A DNA stretch of 46,632 nt. Source: Methylobacterium persicinum. GTDB taxonomy: Bacteria > Pseudomonadota > Alphaproteobacteria > Rhizobiales > Beijerinckiaceae. A program made the position numbers and the translations under genes. Within the stretch, counting starts at the first letter, position 1. Every line of letters begins with the position of its first letter. Of this stretch, positions 32,620 to 41,473 are shown in pieces. A model generated the notes under the pieces. That model saw only the letters and a program-made list of their open reading frames with translations. It had not been told where the DNA came from and ran no database searches. The stretch is from positions 1 through 46,632 of the forward strand of contig NZ_BPQX01000013.1 in NCBI RefSeq assembly GCF_022179525.1, read 5' to 3'.

Positions 32620-33573
32620 ATGCCGGACATCGTCATCACGGAGTTCATGGACGAGGATGCGATCCGCGAGGCCCTCTCGGGTTTCGACGTGGCCTACGAC
32701 CCCGGCTTGGTGGACCGGCCCGACGACCTCCGGGCGGCGCTCGCCGGGGCGCGGGGGCTGATTGTCCGCAACCGGACGCAGGTGAGCGCCGCCCTCCTCG
32801 CCGCCGGGCCCGCCCTGCGGGTGGTCGGCCGCCTCGGCGTCGGCCTCGACAACATCGATCAGGGGGCTTGCCGGGATCGGGGGATCACGGTGATCCCGGC
32901 GACGGGGGCGAACGACGTCTCGGTGGCCGAGTACGTCATCGCCACGGCGATGCTCCTCCTGCGCGGGGCCTACGGCGCGACGGCGGACGTCGCCGCCGGA
33001 GCGTGGCCCCGGGGCAGGCTGATGGGCCGGGAGATTGCCGGCAAGCGCCTCGGCCTCGTGGGCTACGGCTCCATCGCCCGGGAGACCGCCCAGCGGGCCG
33101 CCGCCTTGGGCATGGAGGTCACGGCCTACGATCCGTTCCTGCCGGCCGGGCATCCAGCGTGGTCGCCGTCCTGGGGCCGGGTCGCGAGCCTGCCTCTGGA
33201 CGACCTCGTCGCGGGGGCGGACGTGCTTTCGCTTCATGTTCCGCTCACCGATGCGACGCGGGGGCTCATCGATGCGGCGATGCTCGCCCGGCTGCCGAAG
33301 GGAGCGATCCTGATCAACGCGGCCCGGGGCGGCGTCGCGGACGAGGCCGCCGTGGCCGAGGCCCTCAAGGAGGGCCACCTCGGCGGTGCCGCCCTCGATG
33401 TGTTCGACCGGGAGCCCCTGCCGGCGGAAGCCGGGGCGGTCTTCGCGGGTTGCCCGAACCTGATCCTCACGCCGCACATCGCCGGGGTGACGGTGGAATC
33501 GAACGTGCGGGTCTCGCAGATGATCGCGCGGGCCGTGGCGGGGGCGCTAGGGACCTCCGAGCGCCCGGTCTGA
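32620..33573 (+). CDS. slcC: (S)-sulfolactate dehydrogenase (SlcC-like D-isomer 2-hydroxyacid dehydrogenase)
   Basis: This 317-aa NAD-dependent enzyme of the D-isomer-specific 2-hydroxyacid dehydrogenase family shows the Rossmann motif GYGSIA at 148-153. The catalytic residues are Arg236 in NAARGG, Glu265 in FDREPLP and His286 in TPHIAG. In Chromohalobacter, SlcC oxidises (S)-sulfolactate to sulfopyruvate, which ComC reduces to the R form. The same gene set here supports that role. GAGAGGA precedes ATG 32620. Its last 27 bp overlap the convergent parE gene. A phosphoglycerate dehydrogenase-like paralogue is the alternative. Confidence 0.83.
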   Translation: MPDIVITEFMDEDAIREALSGFDVAYDPGLVDRPDDLRAALAGARGLIVRNRTQVSAALLAAGPALRVVGRLGVGLDNIDQGACRDRGITVIPATGANDVSVAEYVIATAMLLLRGAYGATADVAAGAWPRGRLMGREIAGKRLGLVGYGSIARETAQRAAALGMEVTAYDPFLPAGHPAWSPSWGRVASLPLDDLVAGADVLSLHVPLTDATRGLIDAAMLARLPKGAILINAARGGVADEAAVAEALKEGHLGGAALDVFDREPLPAEAGAVFAGCPNLILTPHIAGVTVESNVRVSQMIARAVAGALGTSERPV

Positions 33574-33855
33574 CAGACGCCGCACGCTTCGGCGGTGGAC
33601 CACGGCGAGGATCAGGACGCCACCCTCCACCCTCTCATACAAGATGACGTGGGAGGCGTGCTCGTGGCGGTGCACGCCCGGCCGGATCGCGTCGGCTCTC
33701 CGGCCCATGCCGGGATTGTCGGCGAGGAGTGCGAAGGTCTGGTCCAGGCCGGCCGCATAGGCCTCCGCCTGGCGAACGCCAAACTGCCGGTACCCGTGGA
33801 CAGCAATCTCGAACAGGTCCGCCTCCGCCTTCCGCGTAAGCGTGTAGTCACTCAT
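33547..33855 (-). CDS. parE: ParE-type toxin of a type II toxin-antitoxin pair
   Basis: This 102-aa protein of the RelE/ParE superfamily begins YTLTRKAEADLFEIAVHGYRQ and contains a GVHRHEHASHVILYER strand-turn segment typical of ParE, whose targets are usually DNA gyrase. Its start overlaps the end of parD by 8 nt and its 3' end overlaps the convergent slcC gene by 27 bp. Confidence 0.87.
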   Translation of the reverse strand: MSDYTLTRKAEADLFEIAVHGYRQFGVRQAEAYAAGLDQTFALLADNPGMGRRADAIRPGVHRHEHASHVILYERVEGGVLILAVVHRRSVRRLSDRALGGP

Positions 33856-34117
33856 CCTGCGGCGTAGCGCCTTCCACCTTCATCCTCGCGCGGGCGAGAA
33901 TGTCGGAGACCTTGGCCCCGCTCAGTCCGCTCGCGCGGGAATCATCCACGATCCTGCGCAGGTCTTCCAGGGTCAGGTCGGGCTTGGCCCGCCGCTCCCG
34001 ATCGCGGCGCACGAGGTCGCGGACATAGTCGCTGGTGCTGGCGTACTCGCCCTGTTTGATCTGCGCTTCGATCCATTCCTTCATCGGATCGGGCAGGGAA
34101 ATGGTCATCGTCGCCAT
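33848..34117 (-). CDS. parD: ParD-type antitoxin
   Basis: This 89-aa antitoxin has an N-terminal ribbon-helix-helix (TISLPDPMKEWIEAQIKQGE, YASTSDYVRDLVRRDRER) for DNA binding and a C-terminal tail that neutralises ParE. Start ATG 34117 is preferred; ATG 34108 is nearly as good, and a longer frame upstream has no support. ParD and the ParDE complex usually repress their own promoter, which here must lie in 34118-34205. Confidence 0.88.
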   Translation of the reverse strand: MATMTISLPDPMKEWIEAQIKQGEYASTSDYVRDLVRRDRERRAKPDLTLEDLRRIVDDSRASGLSGAKVSDILARARMKVEGATPQDE

Positions 34118-34205
34118 AGCGGACCTCGCCGTCAGAGTGACGACTATCCTCAATAAGCGATTTTCACAAATGTTCTTAGGGAAGGCCCTGATCCCACGCC
34201 CCCCC

Positions 34206-37200
34206 TCACGCCGCCGCGCGAACCCCCTCCTCCCGCCCGAACCGGGCATAGCGCAGGGCGAGGAGCGGCAGGATCAGCAGGTTCAGCACCGTCGAGGTCA
34301 CCAGCCCGCCGAGGATCACGGCAGCCATCGGGCCCTCGATCTCCCGACCGGGCTCGCCCGCCCCCAGCGCCAGGGGCAGAAGCCCCAGGCCGGTGACGAG
34401 CGAGGTCATCAGGATCGGCACCATCCGGTCGGCGGCGCCCTCGTAGGCCGTGGCCGCGTCCCAGGGGCGGCCCTCGCCGGAAACCATCTGCTCGTAATGG
34501 GCGATCATCATCACGCTGTTGCGCAGGGAGATGCCCGACAGGGTGACGAAGCCGACGACGGAGCCCAGCGAGAGCGTTCCGCCGGCCAGCACCGCCGCCG
34601 CGACGCCCCCCACGAAGGCGAAGGGGAGGTTGGCGAGCACGAGGACGAGGTTCGCCGCCGACCCGGTGACGATGGCCAACAGCACGAGGATGCCGAACCC
34701 GGCCAACGCGGTGTGGAACAGGAGGTCGCGCCGCGCCCGCGCCTGGGCCTCCGCGGCGCCCGCGAAGGTGACGTAGACCCCCGCCGGCAGCCGCACCTCC
34801 TTGGCGATCTTGCGCTTGGCCGCCGCCACGAAGCCCGCCACGTCCCGCCCCACCACGTTGGCGGTCACCGCCTGGACCCGCTGAGCCCCCTGGTGCTGCA
34901 CCTGATAACGGCCCGTGCTCTCGTAGACGTCGGCCACCTGCGACAGGCGGACGTAGCGCCCCCCCGGCGTGCGCAGGGGCAGGTCGCCGATGTTGCTCAG
35001 GCGCTCCCGGGTCCGCCCGTCGAGGATGACCACCACGTTGAAGACCGCGTTGCCCCGGTAGGTCTGGCCCACCGTGTCGCCCTGGTAGGCGGTGCGCACC
35101 GCCTCCAGAACCTCGACGGCGTCGAGGCCCCAGTGGCGCAGGTCCACGGAGCGCAGTGCCACCGTCACCTGCGGAAGCCCGGCGGGGGCCGCCTGCTGCA
35201 CGTCCCGGGCGCCCCGGACCTCGGCCAATTCCCGGGAGACCGCCCGGGCGGTGGCCTCGATCCGGTCGAGGTCGTTGCCCACCACGTTGACGACGACGGG
35301 GGCGGTGAAGCCCGAGATGACCTCCTCGATCCGCTCCGTCAGGAAGGACTTGAGGGAGAAGGCCGGCCCCGGAAACCCGGCGATCAGCTCGCGGATCCGC
35401 CCCTCGATCGCCCGCTGGGCGGCGCCGCCGAGGCCGGGATCGATATGGATCTCACTGTAATGGGGTCCCGCCGTATCCTCGCCGGCCTCGGCCCGGCCGA
35501 TCTGCGAGGCGACCGAGCGCACGCCCGGGATGGCCTTCAGATCGGCGGTGATCAGCGTCCCGAGCCGCTGCGATTCCCGCAGGGACGTCCCCGGCGCGGC
35601 CACCATGTGGAGAATCAGGTGCCCCTCCCGGAGGTCGGGCAGGAACGAGAGGCCGAGGGTCGGCACCAGGGCCGCCCCGGCGAGCGTCGCCAGCAGGCCC
35701 GCGGCCATGACCGTGCGCGGGGCCCGCCCGGCCCGGCGGAGGATGGCGAGATACAGCGCCCGGCTCCAGCGCACCGCCGGGGGATCGGCCACCGTCCCGC
35801 CCCGTCCCGCCTTGCCGCCGAGGAGGAGCAGGGACAGGGCCGGCGTCACCGTCAGGGCCACGAGGAGGGACGCCACGACCGCGGCGATGTAGGCCATCGC
35901 CAGGGGCCCGAACAGCCGCCCGGCCACGCCGGTCAGGGCCAGGACCGGCAGGAACATCAGGAGCACGGCCAGGGTCGCGTAGGCGACGGAGCTTCGGACC
36001 TCCAGGATCGCGGCGAGGACCAGCCGCGCCCGGGCCCCCGGCGTGGTCCGCCCCGCCTCCCGCAGGCGGCGGGTGACGTTCTCCACGCCGATCACCGCGT
36101 CGTCCACCACCTCGCCGATCGCCAGGGCGAGGCCGCCGAGCGTCATCGTGTTGAGGCTTTCGCCCAAGGCCTGCAGCACCAGCGCCGCCGCGACGAGGGA
36201 CAGGGGGATCGCCGCCGCGCTGATGAGGGCGGTGCGCCAGTCGGCCAGGAAGACGAGGAGCACGATCACCACCAGCACGCCGCCGAAGGCCAGCGCCTGG
36301 AGGACGTTGCCGGTGGCGACGCCCACGAAGTCGGCGGGGCGGAACAGGTCGGGCCGCACGCTCACGCCCTCCCGCTCCAGGGCCGGGCGCAACTCGTCGA
36401 TGGCGGCCTCGAGGCGGGCGGTGACGGCAAGGGTGTCGACGCCGACCTGCGCGCCGACCATGAGGAGGACGCCGGGCTTGCCGTCCACGAGGGCGCCGCT
36501 GATGGCCGGCTCCGGGGCGGCGGTGACGGTGGCGACGTCGGACAGGACCACGCTGGCGCCCCCGTCGTTGGCGAGGACCGTTTGGCCGAGCGCCTCCGGG
36601 GTGAGGGACTGCCCTTCCGTGCGCAGGACGACCCGCTGATTGGGGGTGTCCACGAAGCCCGCCCCGCGCACGCCCGTCGCCTTGCGGGCGGCGGCGAGCA
36701 CGTCGTTCAGGCCGACCTGGAAGCGGATCAGGTCGTCGGGCCGCACCTGCACCTGCAGCGAGCGCACGGCCCCGCCATAAACCGAGACCTGGGCGATGCC
36801 CGGCACCGCCTGGAGACGCGGGCGCACGGTCCAGTCCGCGACGGTGCGCAGCGCCATGGCGTCCCGGCGATCCGAGGTGAGGCCCACGAGGAGCACCGTC
36901 AGGGTCGAGGAGGTGAGCGGGGTCATGGAAGGCGCCGAGACGCCCTGCGGCAGGCGGCCGGGAAGGGCGGCGATGCGCTCGTTGACCCGCTGGCGCAGCT
37001 GATCGACCCCGCTGCCCGCCCGGAAGGTGGCGGTGACCACCGACAGGCCCTGGATCGAGGAGGAGCGCAGCGTCTCGAGCCCCGGCAGGCCCGCCACGGC
37101 GCCTTCCACGACCTGAGTGACCAGGACCTCGACCTGCTCCGGGTCGAGGCCCGGCGCCTCGGTCTGGATGGTTGCCGTGGGCGGCGAGAATTCGGGGAAC

Positions 37201-37346
37201 ACGTCGAAGCGCGCCCCCGCCAGGGCATAGAGCCCGAAGACGATGAGGGCGCAGGCCAGCGCCAGCACCACCCGGGGCAGCCGCACCGAGAACCCGACCA
37301 GGGCGCCCTGGAGGCCGGAGGACGGTTCGGCCGGGCGCTCAGTCAT
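34206..37346 (-). CDS. CzcA/CusA-family heavy-metal efflux RND permease
   Basis: This 1046-aa inner-membrane RND pump is of the HME (heavy-metal efflux) type and would drive metal ion export by proton exchange. The N-terminal segment (VVLALACALIVFGLYAL, FDVFPEFSPPTATIQTEAPG) and two large periplasmic loops are complete. Segment 4 reads LALAIGEVVDDAVIGVENVTRR, carrying the acidic pair needed for proton relay. Start ATG 37346 overlaps the adaptor gene by 8 nt. No outer-membrane factor or metal regulator is adjacent. The metal cannot be assigned; Cu/Ag or Co/Zn/Cd are family options. Confidence 0.9.
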   Translation of the reverse strand: MTERPAEPSSGLQGALVGFSVRLPRVVLALACALIVFGLYALAGARFDVFPEFSPPTATIQTEAPGLDPEQVEVLVTQVVEGAVAGLPGLETLRSSSIQGLSVVTATFRAGSGVDQLRQRVNERIAALPGRLPQGVSAPSMTPLTSSTLTVLLVGLTSDRRDAMALRTVADWTVRPRLQAVPGIAQVSVYGGAVRSLQVQVRPDDLIRFQVGLNDVLAAARKATGVRGAGFVDTPNQRVVLRTEGQSLTPEALGQTVLANDGGASVVLSDVATVTAAPEPAISGALVDGKPGVLLMVGAQVGVDTLAVTARLEAAIDELRPALEREGVSVRPDLFRPADFVGVATGNVLQALAFGGVLVVIVLLVFLADWRTALISAAAIPLSLVAAALVLQALGESLNTMTLGGLALAIGEVVDDAVIGVENVTRRLREAGRTTPGARARLVLAAILEVRSSVAYATLAVLLMFLPVLALTGVAGRLFGPLAMAYIAAVVASLLVALTVTPALSLLLLGGKAGRGGTVADPPAVRWSRALYLAILRRAGRAPRTVMAAGLLATLAGAALVPTLGLSFLPDLREGHLILHMVAAPGTSLRESQRLGTLITADLKAIPGVRSVASQIGRAEAGEDTAGPHYSEIHIDPGLGGAAQRAIEGRIRELIAGFPGPAFSLKSFLTERIEEVISGFTAPVVVNVVGNDLDRIEATARAVSRELAEVRGARDVQQAAPAGLPQVTVALRSVDLRHWGLDAVEVLEAVRTAYQGDTVGQTYRGNAVFNVVVILDGRTRERLSNIGDLPLRTPGGRYVRLSQVADVYESTGRYQVQHQGAQRVQAVTANVVGRDVAGFVAAAKRKIAKEVRLPAGVYVTFAGAAEAQARARRDLLFHTALAGFGILVLLAIVTGSAANLVLVLANLPFAFVGGVAAAVLAGGTLSLGSVVGFVTLSGISLRNSVMMIAHYEQMVSGEGRPWDAATAYEGAADRMVPILMTSLVTGLGLLPLALGAGEPGREIEGPMAAVILGGLVTSTVLNLLILPLLALRYARFGREEGVRAAA

Positions 37347-38445
37347 CGTCGTCGCCGACGACGCGGATGCGGCTGCGCAGCTCCTCCGACAGGAGCGCCT
37401 GCGCGCCGGACAGGACGATCTCGCTCCCGTCGGGCAGGTCCTCCACGACGAAGCTGTCGGCGGACATCGGCGCGTCGGGCCGCACGGGGTGGCGGACATA
37501 GCTGTCGCCGCCGAGCCCCCTGTAGACCCAGGTGCCGCCCTCGGCATGGACCAGGGCGTCCTCCGGCACGAGCACGCCCGTCGCCCCCCGCCCGGTGGGG
37601 AGGAAGGCCATGACGCTCATGCCGGGCAGCAGCCCGCTGTCGCCGGAGACGAGATAGTAGAAGCTCTGCCCCTGGATCCGGGGATCGGTCCGCGTCGCGG
37701 GCGAGACGAGGCGCAGGGGCACCCGCACGCTCTGGGGCGGCACCTCCGCGAAGGCCGTGGCGGGCGGGTCGGACAGGCTCTCGCCCGGCGGCAGGGTGAC
37801 CTGCATCAGAAAGTCGTCGCGCTCGATCAGCCGGGTCACCGGCGGCCCGCGCTCGATGATCGCCTTGCCCAGCACCGCGCCCCATTCCTGCCGGGCCGTG
37901 GCGGCCAGGGTGCGGACCTGCGATTCGGCGGCCGTCACCGCGGCCTGGTCGGTGAGGGCCGTTCCCTCCGCGGTCTCGATATGCGCCGTGGCGATGGCCG
38001 CCGCCCCGAGGCTCTTCAGGCGCCGGGCCGCATTCACCGACACCTCCGCCCGGGCGCGGGCGGTCTGCAGGGCGGCCACCGCGCCCGCATAGCTGTTGGT
38101 CAGCTCCGTGACGCGGGCGAGGTCGAGGACGCTGCCGAAGGCGGTCGCCTCCCGCGGATGCGGCAGGGCCCTCCGGACCTGCGTGACGATGCCGATCCGG
38201 GCGCGCTCCGCCTCGGTCAGATGCACGACGGTGCGGCCATCCTCGATCGCCGTGCGCGGAGCCGGAAGCCGGGCCTCCGGGGCGCCCCCCCGGCCGGGCA
38301 TGACCGCCTCGAGGGACTCCCGCAGGCCGGCCAGCGATGCGGAGAGTCCGGCGGTGCGCTCCCCCGCCTGCGTCACGGCCAGGGCGCCGGCCGCCAGGAT
38401 GGCGAGCAGCGTTCCGGTGAGCAGGACCCGACGTGCTTGGCCCAC
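37339..38445 (-). CDS. RND efflux periplasmic adaptor (membrane fusion protein)
   Basis: This 368-aa HlyD/CusB-type adaptor links the inner-membrane pump to an outer-membrane channel. It has an N-terminal membrane anchor (LLTGTLLAILAAGALAVTQ, about 7-26), a helical hairpin region (about 110-195) and beta-barrel domains with GLLPGMSVMAFLP. The start is GTG 38445, with GGGGGT 4-9 nt upstream. It ends with the acidic tail VVGDDDD, which overlaps the permease start, so translation is probably coupled. Confidence 0.88.
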   Translation of the reverse strand: MGQARRVLLTGTLLAILAAGALAVTQAGERTAGLSASLAGLRESLEAVMPGRGGAPEARLPAPRTAIEDGRTVVHLTEAERARIGIVTQVRRALPHPREATAFGSVLDLARVTELTNSYAGAVAALQTARARAEVSVNAARRLKSLGAAAIATAHIETAEGTALTDQAAVTAAESQVRTLAATARQEWGAVLGKAIIERGPPVTRLIERDDFLMQVTLPPGESLSDPPATAFAEVPPQSVRVPLRLVSPATRTDPRIQGQSFYYLVSGDSGLLPGMSVMAFLPTGRGATGVLVPEDALVHAEGGTWVYRGLGGDSYVRHPVRPDAPMSADSFVVEDLPDGSEIVLSGAQALLSEELRSRIRVVGDDDD

Positions 38446-38747
38446 CTGGACCCCCCGTGACCGAATTGCCGAATCGTCCCGATATCACGGCGGGATACAC
38501 GCAGCCGCATCGATCTCATACCGGCGCCGATGCAAACGTCGCGTGTATCCGCCGCGTCTTTCGGGCCGGGAGGGGGGAGAACCTATCCGGCTCCAATACC
38601 GGGATCGTCCCCGGCCGGCGCAGTGGGATCGCGATTCCGCCGGACCCAGGCCGGTGCGCGAAATCCGCGCGGGGGAAACTTCGGCGGCTCCCTGGAGATA
38701 GCGAAAGGACGCGGAGCCTCTCCGCCCGGTCGAAAGCCCGACACGCC
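38446..38747. other. Divergent control region with an inverted repeat
   Basis: This 302-bp gap between the efflux adaptor (minus) and SDR (plus) genes contains GGATACACGC (38493-38502) and its perfect inverse GCGTGTATCC (38541-38550), 38 bp apart. With one inserted base the match extends to CGGCGGATACACGC. The pair may be binding sites of a regulator not encoded nearby. No clear promoter was assigned. Confidence 0.5.
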
Positions 38748-39761
38748 ATGCAGCACAAACCCCTCGCCGACCAGACGATCGTCGTCACGGGCGCCTCGTC
38801 CGGGATCGGCCTCGCCACGGCCCGGATGGCCGCCTCCCGGGGGGCGCGGGTGGTCCTGGCCGCCCGTAGCGGTGCCGCCCTCGACCGGATCGCCGACGAC
38901 ATCGTCCGCGAGGGCGGGCAGGCCGTCGCCGTGGGGGCCGATGTCGGCGTGCGGGCGGAGGTGGAGGAGATCGCTGCCCGGGCCGTCGCCGCGTTCGGCG
39001 GCATCGACACCTGGGTGAACGTCGCGGGGCTGACGATCTACGGCCCCCTCGCCGAGGTCAGCGAGGAGGATCACGAGCGCCTGATGCGCACGAACTTCTG
39101 GGGCACCGTAAACGGATCGCTGGTGGCCGTCGCACGCATGAACCGCCGTGGCGGCGCGCTCATCAACGTGGGCTCCGTCGCCTCCGATCTCGCCTTCCCC
39201 TACCAGGGCATGTATTCGGCCTCGAAGCATGCGGTGAAGGGCTTCACGGACGCCTTGCGCATGGAGCTTCGCCTCACCGATGCGCCGATCTCGGTGACCC
39301 TGGTCAAGCCCACCTCCATCGACACGCCCCTCCCCCGGCGGGCCCGCAACTACATGGACCGGGAGCCCATGCTGCCGCCCCCCGTCTACCGGGCGGAGGA
39401 AGTGGCCCACGCGATCCTGCACGCCGCCGTTCACCCGCAGCGCGACATCGTCGTCGGCGGGGCCGGCAAGCTCTTCGTCGCGGGGAAGGAATTCGCACCC
39501 GGGGCCTACGATCACCTCGCCGGGCAGATCGCCGCCCTCCAGAAGCGGACCATGGAGCCCCGCCGGCCCGAAGGGGCGCTCCACGCCCCCCAGGAGGACG
39601 ACACGGGCCATGTTCACGGCGACCAGCCGTTCCCGGTGCTGCGGACGAGCGCCTACACGCGGGCGAGCCTCCACCCCCTGGCCACGGCCTCGGCGGTGGT
39701 GGGCCTCGGCCTCGCCGCGGCCGCGCTGCTCTCGCCGGGGCGCCGGGGGCGGCCTCACTGA
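38748..39761 (+). CDS. SDR family oxidoreductase with C-terminal membrane segment
   Basis: This 337-aa short-chain dehydrogenase has the cofactor motif TGASSGIG at 14-21 and the catalytic Ser143, Tyr156 and Lys160 (YSASK). After the roughly 250-residue core it has an extra tail ending in a hydrophobic stretch (TASAVVGLGLAAAALL), which may anchor it to the membrane. The frame is open upstream to 38433, but the family begins at ATG 38748. An alpha/beta hydrolase gene starts 2 bp after its stop, so the two are co-transcribed. The substrate is unknown. Confidence 0.87.
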   Translation: MQHKPLADQTIVVTGASSGIGLATARMAASRGARVVLAARSGAALDRIADDIVREGGQAVAVGADVGVRAEVEEIAARAVAAFGGIDTWVNVAGLTIYGPLAEVSEEDHERLMRTNFWGTVNGSLVAVARMNRRGGALINVGSVASDLAFPYQGMYSASKHAVKGFTDALRMELRLTDAPISVTLVKPTSIDTPLPRRARNYMDREPMLPPPVYRAEEVAHAILHAAVHPQRDIVVGGAGKLFVAGKEFAPGAYDHLAGQIAALQKRTMEPRRPEGALHAPQEDDTGHVHGDQPFPVLRTSAYTRASLHPLATASAVVGLGLAAAALLSPGRRGRPH

Positions 39762-39763
39762 TT

Positions 39764-40696
39764 ATGGACGCAGCTCCCGAAAGAGACACCGCCGGCCGCG
39801 GGGTGGCGCGCCGGTCCGTTCCCGTGACGGGGGGCGACATCGCCTACGTCGAGGCAGGAACGGGGACGCCGGTGGTGCTGATCCACGGCACGCTGATGGC
39901 CCTGGAGGATGTCTGGCTGCCCCTCGCTCCGTTTCTCTCGGAGAGGCACCGGGTCGTGGCCTTCGACCGGCCGGGCCACGGCTTCAGCGCGAGGCGGCGG
40001 TTCGTTGATGCCTCGCCCTGGCGACAGGCGGAGGCGATCCGCGAGGCCATGGACCGGCTCGGCATCCGCCGCTCGGTGGTGGTCGGCCATTCCTTCGGCG
40101 GCACCGTGGCCCTGTGCCTCGCCCTGTCCGCCCCCGAGGCGGTGTCGGGCGTGGTGGCGCTGGCGCCCCTCTGCTTCCCGGAGCCCCGCCTGGAACAGGT
40201 GCTGTTCGGCCCGCGCGCCGTCCCGGGGACCGGGGACGAACTCGCGGCGATCCTGGCGCGGACCCTGGACCGGGGGATGCTGCCCCTCCTCCGGCGGGCG
40301 ATCTTCCTGCCGCAGGCGGTGCCTCCCGGCTTCGCGGAACGCTTCCCCTGGGCCTACGCCTCAGGCCCGGAACGCATGATCGCCGAGGGCGAGGATGCCG
40401 TGAGCATCTGGACAGCCATGGGGCGGGCCGCAGCGGCCTATCCCACCTGCCGGGTGCCGGTGCGGATCCTGGGCGGCACGGCCGACATCGTCGTCAATAA
40501 CGCCCTGCACGGCGCCGTGGCTTCGGCCCTGATGCCCGGTGCCCGGTTCGCGTGGCTGCGGGGGACCGGCCACATGCTCCACCACTTCCACCAGGACCGC
40601 ATCGTCGCGGAGGTGGAGGCGCTGATCGCAGGGGCAGGCGCCGCTACCGGCTGGCCGTGCGGCGGCCCTGCTCCTCCCGCAGCCGGAGCTGCTTAA
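39764..40696 (+). CDS. Alpha/beta fold hydrolase
   Basis: This 310-aa hydrolase has the nucleophile Ser110 in GHSFGG, the oxyanion HGT at 41-43, an acidic candidate in GGTADIVV and the histidine in GTGHMLHH. A lid domain lies between about 135 and 220. It is coupled to the SDR gene upstream (2-bp gap). Its last 53 bp overlap the convergent GntR gene; the low-complexity C-terminus (GPAPPAAGAA) may be a product of that overlap. Esterase, epoxide hydrolase or C-C hydrolase roles cannot be separated. Confidence 0.86.
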   Translation: MDAAPERDTAGRGVARRSVPVTGGDIAYVEAGTGTPVVLIHGTLMALEDVWLPLAPFLSERHRVVAFDRPGHGFSARRRFVDASPWRQAEAIREAMDRLGIRRSVVVGHSFGGTVALCLALSAPEAVSGVVALAPLCFPEPRLEQVLFGPRAVPGTGDELAAILARTLDRGMLPLLRRAIFLPQAVPPGFAERFPWAYASGPERMIAEGEDAVSIWTAMGRAAAAYPTCRVPVRILGGTADIVVNNALHGAVASALMPGARFAWLRGTGHMLHHFHQDRIVAEVEALIAGAGAATGWPCGGPAPPAAGAA

Positions 40697-41336
40697 GGGC
40701 CACCTCGCAGGCATTGGTCACGTGCAGATTGGCCATGGCCTCAGCCGCCGCCGCGTCCCGGCGACGGAAGGCATCCGCCAGCGCGTCGATCTCCGCGAGG
40801 CTCTGCGGCAGGCGATCCGGATGCATCAGCGACGTCGCCCGCAGCAGGTTGATCCGCGAATGCATTCCCCGGAGGATCTCGCAGACGAGGTCGTTGCCGC
40901 ACTGGCCGAGCATCACGTCGTAGAGGCGGCTCTTGGCCTGGAGGACCTGCTCCGTCTCGCCGCTGCCGGCGGCCTCCCGGAGGTCCCGGGCGGCTGCCGC
41001 GAAGTCGCCGACCGCCGCCTCGCTCGCCTTGGCCGCGAATTCCCGGGCCGCGTAGCCCTCGAGCACGGCGCGCAGAGCGTAGAGCTGACGGGCCTCCTCG
41101 ACCGAGATCGCCGCGACCATCGGCCCCCGATGCGGCACGATCTGCACGAGCTTCTCCGCCTCGAGCCGGCGCAGGGCCTCCCGGACGGAGGCGCGGCTGA
41201 CGCCGAGGCCCTCGCACAGTTCGCGCTCGATCAGCCGTTCGCCCGGGGCGTAGACCCCCGACGTGATCGCCTGTCGGACGGCGTTCTCGACCTTCTGGCG
41301 CAGGGTGTCCGGCTGGATGAGGCTGATCTTGGCCAT
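40644..41336 (-). CDS. GntR-family (FadR/FCD) transcriptional regulator
   Basis: This 230-aa regulator has an N-terminal winged helix (VRQAITSGVYAPGERLIERE, LGVSRASVREALRRLEAEKLV) and a helical FCD effector domain with metal-ligand-type histidines (LMHPDRL, LHVTNA). It lies 137 bp downstream of a same-strand catabolic cluster and probably controls it, but no repeated operator was found. A hairpin at 41439-41462 separates it from that cluster, so it may have its own promoter. Confidence 0.87.
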   Translation of the reverse strand: MAKISLIQPDTLRQKVENAVRQAITSGVYAPGERLIERELCEGLGVSRASVREALRRLEAEKLVQIVPHRGPMVAAISVEEARQLYALRAVLEGYAAREFAAKASEAAVGDFAAAARDLREAAGSGETEQVLQAKSRLYDVMLGQCGNDLVCEILRGMHSRINLLRATSLMHPDRLPQSLAEIDALADAFRRRDAAAAEAMANLHVTNACEVALKQLRLREEQGRRTASR

Positions 41337-41438
41337 GGGGAGCGGTTCGGGCAGGGTGGAGGCAGCGTTGGCATAGCTCCCGGCGTCGCGGCAAGGTGGC
41401 CGTCTTCGCGAAGGCCACGGAGGCCTCGGACGGAAACC

Positions 41439-41462
41439 GCCAGTCCGGCCTGCCGGACTGGC
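41439..41462 (-). terminator. Hairpin at the end of the CMD/cupin/dehydrogenase cluster
   Basis: GCCAGTCCGG (41439-41448) and CCGGACTGGC (41453-41462) form a perfect 10-bp stem with a 4-nt loop, 11 bp after the last stop codon of the minus-strand cluster. Only a short T-stretch (GGTTTCC) follows on that strand. Confidence 0.6.
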
Positions 41463-41473
41463 CCGGCGGACCC

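Noticed and set aside
34035-37613. A 1192-codon open frame on the plus strand opposite the RND permease gene
   Set aside because: Its translation is rich in Arg, Gly, His and Gln with no domain, and it mirrors the third-codon GC bias of the permease on the other strand. It is a shadow frame.
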